A stretch of 6,229 nt of DNA from Thermoplasmata archaeon M9B2D (lineage in GTDB: Archaea; Thermoplasmatota; E2; DHVEG-1): positions 1 to 6,229 of the forward strand of contig MUGD01000173.1 of the NCBI GenBank assembly GCA_002900555.1, read 5' to 3'. The notes below the pieces were generated by a model. The model was not told where the DNA came from and did not search any database. It worked only from the letters and a program-made list of their open reading frames with translations. The translations under genes and the position numbers were made by a program. Below, piece after piece: positions 1 through 5,532 of the stretch (the first letter of the stretch is position 1; each line of letters starts with the position of its first letter).

Positions 1-1
1 T

Positions 2-247
2 GTTCCAATGATTAGGGAGTGTCCAGTATGTTTTGAATTGACTGTCTTTCAGATAATTGAGATACTTGATAGAAACCTCATCATTGGTGAGGTCAAGCAT
101 GCCTATTCAGAAGATCGATACCTGACAGATGGAAAATTAGATCAGAAGAAGATCAATCAACTCGTCTATACACAACCACCTAGTCGGTATTGGACACTTG
201 GAGAAGGAGTAGCCGATGCCTTTTCCGTTGGAAAAGAATTGAAGTGA
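2..247 (+). CDS. Flavin reductase-like FMN-binding protein, C-terminal fragment (5' end outside window)
   Basis: The frame is open from the first bases of the window to TGA at 245-247, so this is the 3' end of a longer gene. The ATG at position 8 is internal, not a start. The roughly 80 visible residues match the C-terminal part of the flavin reductase-like / flavoredoxin split-barrel family. An ECPVCFEL strand is followed by a beta strand with IIGEV, then LTDGKLDQKKIN, and a closing SRYWTLGEGVADAFSVGK segment. That YWxLGE...FxVGK ending is typical of the archaeal and anaerobe members that bind FMN and use it in electron transfer or flavin reduction with NAD(P)H. The FMN-binding N-terminal part is not visible, so the exact reaction cannot be assigned. 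It ends about 100 bp before the methyltransferase gene, which appears to have its own promoter. Confidence 0.8.
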   Translation, partial: VPMIRECPVCFELTVFQIIEILDRNLIIGEVKHAYSEDRYLTDGKLDQKKINQLVYTQPPSRYWTLGEGVADAFSVGKELK

Positions 248-301
248 TTGCAATTGCATAGCCTCTATGGTCAACATTATCAACTGACGCCTTCTCAAAC
301 A

Positions 302-310
302 TTTACTTAT
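302..310 (+). promoter_or_regulatory. Candidate archaeal TATA-like box for the methyltransferase gene
   Basis: TTTACTTAT lies about 43 bp before the preferred ATG at 350. A transcript starting about 25 bp downstream, near 332, would have an 18-nt leader just containing the AGGTG at 337-341. A very similar box, ATACTTAT, sits at the equivalent place before the VOC gene on the other strand. This is pattern matching only. Confidence 0.3.
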
Positions 311-336
311 CCTTAAGGCGTGTCTTATCGTTTAAT

Positions 337-341
337 AGGTG
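337..341 (+). promoter_or_regulatory. Shine-Dalgarno-like site deciding the methyltransferase start
   Basis: AGGTG lies 8 nt before ATG 350. The in-frame GTG at 320 has only AAGG one base upstream, which is too close to serve it. This supports ATG 350 as the start. Confidence 0.4.
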
Positions 342-349
342 CATATTCC

Positions 350-1042
350 ATGAGTAAAGGGCTTCTCAAGATTTTTTCAGAGGTTGCATCTAAGTACGAA
401 CTAGTGAATCACATCCTCACATTTGGCATGGATATTCCTTGGCGAAAAAAGGCCTCCCAAATCGCGGCAGCCGATGGTGGTACAATGTGGTTGGAGGTCT
501 GTAGTGGGACTGGAGAAATGGCGGTCAACCTTCAGAAATATTCCAGTCAAAGAACAAGAATAGTTCTCAGCGATTTTTCGTTTTCCATGGTCTCAAGAGC
601 CAAGAGAAAATCGGAACTCCGGGGCACATCTATTTCGCTCGCTGAATCTCGCAGGCTGCCTTTTCTCGACAACACATTTGATTTGATTGTAATCTCGTTT
701 GCCACAAGGAACATCACAAGCAACCGCGTGCGACTGATGAAATTCTTCAAGGAGTTCAATCGCGTCCTAAAACCAGGAGGCCGATTTATCAATCTTGAAA
801 CTAGTCAACCAATCTCAACGCCAATCCGAATTGCATACCACTTGTATACAAAGAGAATAGTTCGAACAATTGGACGACTAGTTTCAGGTTCAAGAACTGG
901 ATATGCCTATCTCGCACACTCGGTTGCGAACTTTTTTGATGCTAAAGAATTGTCTATGATTCTTCATGAGGTCGGATTCTCAAAAGTTGGCTACAAGACA
1001 ATGAGCTTTGGTATTGTTGCTATTCATAAGGCTGTGAAGTAG
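350..1042 (+). CDS. UbiE/MenG (COQ5)-type class I SAM-dependent methyltransferase
   Basis: The 230-residue product, counted from ATG 350, is close to the usual length of the UbiE/MenG family, which C-methylates the ring of (demethyl)menaquinone or a ubiquinone precursor. Family marks run the whole length. The N-terminal FSEVASKYELVNHILTFG...W (residues 9-31) matches UbiE signature 1. LEVCSGTGE (48-56) is the SAM-binding glycine loop, and SDFSFSM (74-80) is the following acidic loop. LPFLDNTFDLIVISFATRN (103-121) corresponds to the UbiE AFGLRN segment. RVLKPGG (138-144) is signature 2, then GYAYLAHSV near 184 and a terminal GIVAIHKA. A GTG at 320 would add ten residues but is poorly placed. 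No other quinone gene is visible, so the true substrate is open. It is convergent with the VOC gene. Confidence 0.85.
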   Translation: MSKGLLKIFSEVASKYELVNHILTFGMDIPWRKKASQIAAADGGTMWLEVCSGTGEMAVNLQKYSSQRTRIVLSDFSFSMVSRAKRKSELRGTSISLAESRRLPFLDNTFDLIVISFATRNITSNRVRLMKFFKEFNRVLKPGGRFINLETSQPISTPIRIAYHLYTKRIVRTIGRLVSGSRTGYAYLAHSVANFFDAKELSMILHEVGFSKVGYKTMSFGIVAIHKAVK

Positions 1043-1069
1043 TTCACTAATTAATCCTTGAAAGAATGT

Positions 1070-1087
1070 GCGAATGATTTTACTAGA
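1070..1087 (+). repeat. 18-bp exact repeat, copy 1, in a convergent intergenic region
   Basis: GCGAATGATTTTACTAGA occurs here and again, identical and in the same orientation, at 3090-3107. This copy begins 28 bp after the methyltransferase stop and ends 48 bp before the VOC gene's stop. The flanks are not similar. Both copies lie just downstream of a plus-strand gene facing a minus-strand gene and contain a short T run, which suggests a shared 3'-end or terminator role. A remnant of a dispersed repeat is an alternative. Confidence 0.7.
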
Positions 1088-1135
1088 AACAAGCAAGATG
1101 ATTTGATGATGATTATCGTGCTAACAAATCAGCTC

Positions 1136-1507
1136 TCATTCATTTGTGAATTGAAGAAGCTCAAGAACATTCCCTGATGGATCTTTCATTGCCATGACGA
1201 AACCTGCAACAAATGCTTGTGGGCTCTCTTGAAGAAACTCAACGCCTTTGCTTCTCATTTCTTTAGCAGCTTTTTCTATATTGTCAGTTTCAATACCAAG
1301 TACAACTTGCGACTTGCCTGGGTATTCTGTCTTATTTGGCTTCTCGACTTTTTCAAGGATAACTGGTGGTCCATCATTTTCAAGACGCACAATGCACCCA
1401 TCATCGTATCTCTGTGCTTCTTTGAAACCAAGTTTCTCACAGTAGAATTCCACAGCTCTATCTATGTCATCTACATAAATCCCAATCACGCAGACACTTG
1501 TCATCAT
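1136..1507 (-). CDS. VOC-superfamily (glyoxalase/bleomycin-resistance fold) protein
   Basis: The 123-residue product has the two beta-alpha-beta-beta-beta modules of the vicinal oxygen chelate fold. Module one is about residues 4-50, with VDDIDRAVEFYCEKLGF. Module two is about 68-120, with IETDNIEKAAKEMRSKGVEF and the closing DPSGNVLELLQF. The C-terminal metal-ligand Glu is present at E116. The usual N-terminal ligand His, seven residues before VxD in typical members, is replaced by Val 7. The metal site is therefore altered or absent, as in the binding-protein and antibiotic-resistance-like branches, and a glyoxalase I reaction should not be assumed. The gene starts with tandem ATGs at 1507 and 1504. 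The GAGGAG site is 3 nt from the first and 6 nt from the second, so 1504 may be the true start. It appears to be a single-gene unit. Confidence 0.85.
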   Translation of the reverse strand: MMTSVCVIGIYVDDIDRAVEFYCEKLGFKEAQRYDDGCIVRLENDGPPVILEKVEKPNKTEYPGKSQVVLGIETDNIEKAAKEMRSKGVEFLQESPQAFVAGFVMAMKDPSGNVLELLQFTNE

Positions 1508-1510
1508 ATA

Positions 1511-1516
1511 CTCCTC
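1511..1516 (-). promoter_or_regulatory. Ribosome binding site of the VOC gene
   Basis: Read on the minus strand this is GAGGAG (AAGAGGAG with two further bases). It is followed by TAT and then two consecutive ATG codons. The spacing of 3 or 6 nt favours the second ATG. Confidence 0.6.
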
Positions 1517-1544
1517 TTAATCCCAAAAACCTCTCAAATCGGCG

Positions 1545-1552
1545 ATAAGTAT
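1545..1552 (-). promoter_or_regulatory. Candidate TATA-like box of the VOC gene
   Basis: ATACTTAT on the minus strand, about 40 bp before the ATG pair. A start about 25 bp downstream, near 1522, would give a leader of 15-18 nt that includes the GAGGAG site. It resembles TTTACTTAT before the methyltransferase gene. Confidence 0.35.
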
Positions 1553-1603
1553 TGCTAATCACGCATTCAAGCTATTAGAAACCATTCAGACGAATCGTTT
1601 GAT

Positions 1604-1648
1604 ATTCAAATTGTAATAACCAATTGATTTCACATTTAAAATTTGAAT
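1604..1648. repeat. 9-bp inverted repeat in the divergent VOC / BPL_N-like intergenic region
   Basis: ATTCAAATT (1604-1612) and AATTTGAAT (1640-1648) are perfect inverted arms separated by 27 bp. The right arm overlaps TTTAAAAT (1635-1642), a possible TATA box for the rightward gene. The dyad could be an operator, but AT-rich sequence produces such arms by chance fairly easily. The rest of the 193-bp intergenic region shows no further structure that I can support. Confidence 0.35.
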
Positions 1649-1700
1649 CCAAAGCTTGCTCTGATGAGGCTCTTTTTAGCGTAGATTATGTGCTAATAAT

Positions 1701-2511
1701 ATGAAAGCATGTGTGGATTGTGATGAGATGAGTGTCCTTACATCACACAAGACCCCGATTATAGCCGCAATAGCTATTATCGTAATTCTTGCATCCTCAA
1801 TCCTCTATATTGCTACAACTCCATCTAGACCCTTAGTTGGAGTGAAGGTTGCAGTCTATGATGATCATGGAACGACAGCAGCTAGCCAATTCGCTCTAGA
1901 AGCCATGTTTCGTTGGATGGGCGCTTAATGTTACAGTAATCACTGGTGATGATGTAGCTAATGGAGCATTAGACTCGTATGATATTTTCGTCGCACCTGG
2001 AGGTTGCTGGTGTGATGAGCGATGTGAAATATTGGATGATTATGAAATCGTTCGACAGTTTGTTCTTAATGGAGGATCTTATTTTGGTGTGGACGGTGGT
2101 GCATCATATGCTACAAGTTACAGACTTGGTCTCTTTGATGGAGTTCTCTCTGCTGATTGTAATGGGAGCGGCGACTGGCTCCTTGAGATGAATGTAAACC
2201 GAAACTCAACTAGTCCAGACCTCTCGGATGAACCTGAAACATATACTGTGTTCTATGAAGCTTCAGGATATTTTATTGCGGACAATATGACTGGAATTAT
2301 CCCAATCTGTACCTACACGGATTCCGGTTTCGCAGGAATGATTGCCTTCGAGTATGGTAATGGCACTGTGTTTCTCTCAAGTCCACATCCTGAGTATGAA
2401 GAGGGAAGTATGAGAGATGGAACTGATTTCTGGGATTCAAATCCCGATCCAGACTCTGAATGGGATTTCATGTTGAAGATATGTCAGTGGCTCCTCGATG
2501 AGTCTCCATAA
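1701..2511 (+). pseudogene. Membrane-anchored BPL_N / class I glutamine amidotransferase-like protein, interrupted by a one-base frameshift
   Basis: Two frames make one protein. The first runs from ATG 1701 to TAA 1926-1928 and ends ...FRWMGA. The second continues as NVTVITGDDV and runs to 2511. Removing one T at 1925/1926 gives MGANVTV and a 269-residue protein. Residues about 18-39 (TPIIAAIAIIVILASS...) form one membrane span or signal anchor, so the domain probably lies outside the cell. The rest resembles the N-terminal domain of biotin-protein ligase (BPL_N): VKVAVYDDHG, then IFVAPGG, then GGSYFGVDGGASYA, and finally FLSSPHPE. His 229 and Glu 231 of the amidotransferase-like triad are present, but the nucleophile-elbow Cys is Asp 131, so hydrolysis by the usual mechanism is not expected. 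ATG 1728 is a possible alternative start. The frameshift may be a sequencing error, because the downstream frame is intact for 194 codons. Confidence 0.75.
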
Positions 2512-2532
2512 TTCATTGCGTTTGTAACTTAG

Positions 2533-2540
2533 TTTAAGTA
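2533..2540 (+). promoter_or_regulatory. Candidate TATA box of the DinB-like gene
   Basis: TTTAAGTA is close to the archaeal TATA consensus. It directly abuts the ATG at 2541 and is centred about 25 bp before the in-frame ATG at 2562. If used, it would give a leaderless transcript starting at or near 2562. No Shine-Dalgarno sequence is visible before any candidate start of this gene. Confidence 0.35.
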
Positions 2541-3047
2541 ATGGCACTATGGCCTAAAGTCATGTCACTTTTAACAAGAATGAGCGAGTATATGCTTTGG
2601 GCTGATGAGAAGATATGGGGTTATGTTAAAACTCTCACAGATGAAGAGTTTTCACTGGTAGTCGGCAATCAGAGCGGCAGTATTCATGAACGATATCTGC
2701 ATATGGCGCAAGGTCATTCTCAATGGTTTCATTTATGGATAGAAAAAGAACAGGAAAAGAACGAACTAGAGAAACTATCTCGAGATGAGTTGTTTTCTTA
2801 TCTCACCAATATAAATCGCAAAATTGTGGGTCTAGTCCATAGCCATGATATTGATGCCATCAAGAATCCCTTTCGGTCAGCAGAGGTACCTCTTACGTTA
2901 GAAGAAATGATTTTCAACATTATTAATCATGCCACGTATCATCGAGCGCAAATCGTGACGTTACTTAGAATTCTGGGCAAAGATGTGACTATGACAGACT
3001 ACGTACCTTATGTACTAGACACCTTTGAAACTGGCAGTATGAATTAA
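2541..3047 (+). CDS. DinB-family (DinB/YfiT-like four-helix bundle) putative metalloenzyme
   Basis: The 168-residue product, counted from the outermost ATG, has the DinB-fold pattern. An opening amphipathic helix contains EYMLWADEKIW (residues 16-26). HMAQGHSQWF follows, with ligand His 54. The C-terminal INHATYHRAQIV has His 130 and His 134 in the H-x3-H arrangement. These three His residues form the divalent-metal site of the superfamily, whose members include thiol S-transferases and many proteins of unknown reaction. The exact reaction cannot be told from sequence. I favour the in-frame ATG at 2562 (161 residues): family proteins usually begin just before this helix, and a TATA-like box abuts the first ATG. 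It starts 29 bp after the frameshifted BPL_N-like gene, so read-through transcription is also possible. It is convergent with the oxidoreductase gene. Confidence 0.85.
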   Translation: MALWPKVMSLLTRMSEYMLWADEKIWGYVKTLTDEEFSLVVGNQSGSIHERYLHMAQGHSQWFHLWIEKEQEKNELEKLSRDELFSYLTNINRKIVGLVHSHDIDAIKNPFRSAEVPLTLEEMIFNIINHATYHRAQIVTLLRILGKDVTMTDYVPYVLDTFETGSMN

Positions 3048-3089
3048 ACATCATTTCAAGAGAAAGTGCATATTTCACTTACACAAAAG

Positions 3090-3107
3090 GCGAATGATTT
3101 TACTAGA
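3090..3107 (+). repeat. 18-bp exact repeat, copy 2, in a convergent intergenic region
   Basis: This is identical to 1070-1087 and in the same orientation. It begins 42 bp after the DinB-like stop and ends 20 bp before the stop of the minus-strand oxidoreductase gene. Being in the same kind of place as copy 1 is the main argument for a shared function at gene ends. Confidence 0.7.
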
Positions 3108-3127
3108 TTCTTGTTGTCGCATTTTGC

Positions 3128-4378
3128 TCATATCTTAATATCAATAATCTTTCTTTCTTTTCTACTTCTCTCGGCTGCAAATGTCATCAAGTGAGTTTCT
3201 AAAGTTTCCTCTGGGCCTGAGAGTATCTTGCTGGGATCGTTCTCGGAAACCGCTGAAATAAACGAATGAATTAGACCATAGTCTCCTCCTCCATGATCTG
3301 CAAGTGATTCTGGTTCCTCTGAAGAAATATCAACAATTTCAGACCTGCCTGTCAGAAACTCGTAGAATTGAATCTTTGTTCCATTTCCATATATCTCTCC
3401 TCTAGTGCCAAAAATACGTGTTTCTCTTTGTCTTGCCTTAGTGAAACCTGTCATGGTGAACGTTGCTGTTTCGCCACCCTCGAACTCCATATTTACAACC
3501 TGATGATCAACAACATCATTATCGCAATCGTAAACGCATCTTCCGTAAGGCCCCTCTCGGAGAGCCTTGATGACTCCTGGTACAGTTACTTCTGATGTGA
3601 CAACACTCACTGGCCATCCTGTGTTTCCACGTTTGATGAATCCAAGGTAAATTCGCTTTGCTGAATAGGGACAGTCCGGCTCAAAATCACATTCTAGACA
3701 GTTATTTCCTGCAATACTAGGTTTGTTTTCTTTTTTGAAGTGAGTAAGTGAACCGTAGGAAGAAACAGACACGCATTTTTTCCCGATCATATGACGTATC
3801 CAATCGAGATCGTGGCAAGATTTAGTGAGCAGCATGAATGAGGATTCTTTCTCATTTCTCCAGTTTCCTCTCACAAATGAATGTGCTTGATGCCAAAACC
3901 CGACAGGCTCAAGATGTTGGATACTGATGATATCACCAATTATGCCTGATTCGATTAGCCCCTTCAGTATCTGTGTATATTTTGTATACCTGAGAACATG
4001 TCCAACTGCGAATAAGACCTTCTTATCAAGGGCAGTCTTTGTAATGTCACGACAGCCTTTTTCATCAACAGCCATTGGCTTCTCTAGGAGGATGTGATAC
4101 CCCTTCTTGGCAAATGCAATTGCAGGGTCTCTATGCATGTGATCTTGAGTTGTGATTATTGCCACATCTGCGAATTTGTCACGCTTCGCCAAACTTTTCC
4201 AATCCTCGAAGACATTCTCTTCCGGTATATCATATTCTTGCGCCATTTTTTCTCGATAGAAATCACGTGGTTCAGCCACGCCAACAATTTTGGCCTTGTC
4301 TGGATGTTCCTTTGCATATGACGCATAAACGAATCCCCGATCTCCTGCACCTGCAATAATAATTTCAACTGGTTTCAT
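3128..4378 (-). CDS. Gfo/Idh/MocA-family NAD(P)-dependent oxidoreductase
   Basis: Residue numbers count from GTG 4384. The N-terminal Rossmann fold has GAGDRG (12-17), an acidic strand end GVAEPRD (35-41) and the family mark EKPMA (101-105), whose Lys 102 is the usual catalytic or cofactor-contacting residue. KSCHDLDW (188-195) supplies the likely active-site Lys and His. The C-terminal alpha/beta domain holds GTRGEIYGNG. These enzymes oxidise or reduce a hydroxyl of sugars, inositols or their derivatives in the cytoplasm; the substrate is unknown. An insertion contains Cys 229, 232 and 238 (CLEC...CPYSA), a feature I recall from one branch of the family. ATG 4378 is preferred over GTG 4384 because GAGGGG lies too close to the GTG. 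The gene diverges from the sugar isomerase-like gene, its likely pathway partner. Confidence 0.9.
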   Translation of the reverse strand: MKPVEIIIAGAGDRGFVYASYAKEHPDKAKIVGVAEPRDFYREKMAQEYDIPEENVFEDWKSLAKRDKFADVAIITTQDHMHRDPAIAFAKKGYHILLEKPMAVDEKGCRDITKTALDKKVLFAVGHVLRYTKYTQILKGLIESGIIGDIISIQHLEPVGFWHQAHSFVRGNWRNEKESSFMLLTKSCHDLDWIRHMIGKKCVSVSSYGSLTHFKKENKPSIAGNNCLECDFEPDCPYSAKRIYLGFIKRGNTGWPVSVVTSEVTVPGVIKALREGPYGRCVYDCDNDVVDHQVVNMEFEGGETATFTMTGFTKARQRETRIFGTRGEIYGNGTKIQFYEFLTGRSEIVDISSEEPESLADHGGGDYGLIHSFISAVSENDPSKILSGPEETLETHLMTFAAERSRKERKIIDIKI

Positions 4379-4383
4379 ACGCA

Positions 4384-4389
4384 CCCCTC
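4384..4389 (-). promoter_or_regulatory. Ribosome binding site of the oxidoreductase gene
   Basis: GAGGGG on the minus strand ends 5 nt before ATG 4378. It overlaps the alternative GTG codon at 4382-4384, so the purine-rich site points to ATG 4378 as the start. Confidence 0.45.
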
Positions 4390-4422
4390 TTTCGATGTGG
4401 TTTGCTGTCTATGAGTTAGTCC

Positions 4423-4451
4423 TACATTTCAATGTATACTTTGAATCAAAG
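4423..4451. promoter_or_regulatory. Two adjacent palindromes around a TATA-like GTATAC: candidate operator/promoter of the divergent sugar genes
   Basis: TACATTTCAATGTA (4423-4436) has 6-bp arms around 2 bp. CTTTGAATCAAAG (4439-4451) has 6-bp arms around 1 bp. GTATAC (4434-4439) lies between and touches both. Read leftward, GTATACAT could be the TATA box of the oxidoreductase gene, about 60 bp before its ATG. A repressor bound here would cover it. Two such palindromes side by side in a promoter region are unlikely to be accidental, but no binding protein is encoded in the window. Confidence 0.45.
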
Positions 4452-4573
4452 AACTTGATGTTGGTGAAATGAATCTTTTGTAGTCTTGGAAAAATAAGAA
4501 GGCATGAGGAGTCAATTTCCACCGCCCAGTCTACTTAGTCAAGCTCATAAGAATCCACGAAATATCTAATCCC

Positions 4574-5419
4574 ATGCAATTTCCAACGCGACGAGCATAC
4601 CATACAGTATACGATACCTCACTAGCTGAATCAATCAGATATGCTGCTGAGAATGATTGGAATGGCATAGTCCCTGATTTAGGTGTCCCGATTTTTTCAC
4701 CTGAGAAAATAGCTTCCAGAGAACGGAGCATGCTGCGAGAGTTATCCGATGAGTTCTCAATCGAATGGGGATTTCATGCGCCTGGCGATGATGTGAGTCT
4801 TCTGTCAACATACTCCCCAGTCAGAAGTGGAGTCATTACATACTTTAAGCAAATCATCAATCTGGCAAGGGAACTCAGTACAGGACCAACAAATATGGTA
4901 ATACATGCTGGAGCTCCACCAAGCTTTAGAAAAGCAGGCAACCACCCCGTTGATGGCTTTAGTCAGCAATACCAGTCAGTCTATGCTCAGGTTCTTCGCG
5001 AGAATCTCTCTGAGCTTCTTACGCACGCTCGACCACAGGTCAAATTGGTTATTGAAAATGTCAATTGGACACCGCTCGTTCGCGAGGTAATTGAGCATCT
5101 TATTCCCCAAGGTCTAAAGTTGTGTCTTGATATACCCAAGCTCTATGGCTTGGATTTGAAAATAAGAGAGGCTGATTGGAGTCTATTTCAAAGATATAAG
5201 GGATCTATCGAAGTCGTTCATATTCATGACGTCATTCCGCAGATTGGAGGTCATCAGGTGGTAGGGAATGGACTTATTGATTTCCAAGAAACATTAGCTT
5301 TCCTCAGCAAGCTTTCAGCAAAGCCTCAGTATGTGTTTGAAGTAAGACCTAGAGAAGAGGCTCATAGAAGTCTGACTAACATTGGTCAAATCATGAAGAT
5401 CTTTAACTATAACTTGTAG
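4574..5419 (+). CDS. Sugar phosphate isomerase/epimerase-like TIM-barrel protein (xylose isomerase-like / AP_endonuc_2 family)
   Basis: The 281-residue product has the length and order of motifs of this metal-dependent TIM-barrel family. FHAPGDD (His 68) and VIHAG (His 111) come first. VIENVNW follows with Glu 161, LCLDIPKL with Asp 186, and VVHIHDV with His 216 and His 218. GHQVVGNGLIDF then matches the usual H...G.G.IDF loop, and VFEVRPR ends with Glu 256. Glu 161, Asp 186, His 218 and Glu 256 are the likely divalent-metal ligands. Related enzymes isomerise or epimerise sugars or dehydrate inosose; an endonuclease role is less likely given the neighbour. ATG 4574 is the only sensible start, although no Shine-Dalgarno site precedes it. 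It is divergent from the Gfo/Idh/MocA gene, a common partnership in sugar and polyol breakdown. Confidence 0.85.
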   Translation: MQFPTRRAYHTVYDTSLAESIRYAAENDWNGIVPDLGVPIFSPEKIASRERSMLRELSDEFSIEWGFHAPGDDVSLLSTYSPVRSGVITYFKQIINLARELSTGPTNMVIHAGAPPSFRKAGNHPVDGFSQQYQSVYAQVLRENLSELLTHARPQVKLVIENVNWTPLVREVIEHLIPQGLKLCLDIPKLYGLDLKIREADWSLFQRYKGSIEVVHIHDVIPQIGGHQVVGNGLIDFQETLAFLSKLSAKPQYVFEVRPREEAHRSLTNIGQIMKIFNYNL

Positions 5420-5425
5420 TCTTTC

Positions 5426-5518
5426 CTAAAGAAAACCAGACCCAATCAAGTAGAGTACTAAAAACACAACGAAACCCACAATCAGTATTATCAATCCAGC
5501 TATTGTTCTCCAGTTCAT
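5426..5518 (-). CDS. 30-residue single-span membrane protein
   Basis: A short frame opens with MNWRTIAGLIILIVG, continues with a run of hydrophobic residues (FVVFLVLYLIG) and ends SGFL at TAG 5426-5428. Residues about 5-26 are one membrane helix, with Arg 4 in front, suggesting the N-terminus faces the cytoplasm. GGAGATGA, one mismatch from the full GGAGGTGA, lies 6 nt before the ATG and begins on the last base of the upstream PH gene's stop. That spacing and the hydrophobic composition make this a believable gene despite its size. It is probably translated from the same mRNA as the PH-domain membrane protein and may be its partner. No family is recognised. A 23-codon frame at ATG 5528 overlaps it but has no comparable ribosome binding site or membrane character. 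Confidence 0.65.
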   Translation of the reverse strand: MNWRTIAGLIILIVGFVVFLVLYLIGSGFL

Positions 5519-5524
5519 ATTCAG

Positions 5525-5532
5525 TCATCTCC
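5525..5532 (-). promoter_or_regulatory. Strong ribosome binding site of the 30-residue membrane protein
   Basis: GGAGATGA on the minus strand, 6 nt before the ATG. It shares its first base with the stop codon of the upstream PH-domain gene, so the two genes are likely translationally linked. It is the strongest such site seen in the window. Confidence 0.65.

Noticed and set aside
249..258. Palindrome TGCAATTGCA just after the flavin reductase stop
   Set aside because: It is only 10 bp, AT-rich and isolated; chance is a sufficient explanation.
1217..1558. 113-codon plus-strand open frame
   Set aside because: It lies antisense to the VOC gene, has a low-complexity aromatic-rich product with no family pattern, and no ribosome binding site.
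1920..1930. Programmed +1 frameshifting as the explanation for the split BPL_N-like gene
   Set aside because: The site GCT-TAA-T lacks a slippery codon that would re-pair after a +1 shift as in the known CTT-TGA-C site, and no stimulating upstream Shine-Dalgarno-like element is seen.
3064..3080. AAGTG/CACTT hairpin after the DinB-like gene
   Set aside because: The 5-bp stem with a 7-nt loop is too weak, and no T run follows it directly.
4094..4368. Several 66-75-codon frames on both strands
   Set aside because: All overlap the well-supported oxidoreductase gene and show no coding signature of their own.
4504..4572. 22-codon frame starting at ATG 4504 upstream of the isomerase-like gene
   Set aside because: It has no ribosome binding site at a proper distance, is out of frame with the main gene, and its composition is not distinctive.
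5421..5435. TTTC...GAAA stem at the junction of the convergent isomerase and small membrane protein genes
   Set aside because: A 4-bp AT-rich stem is too short to call a terminator.
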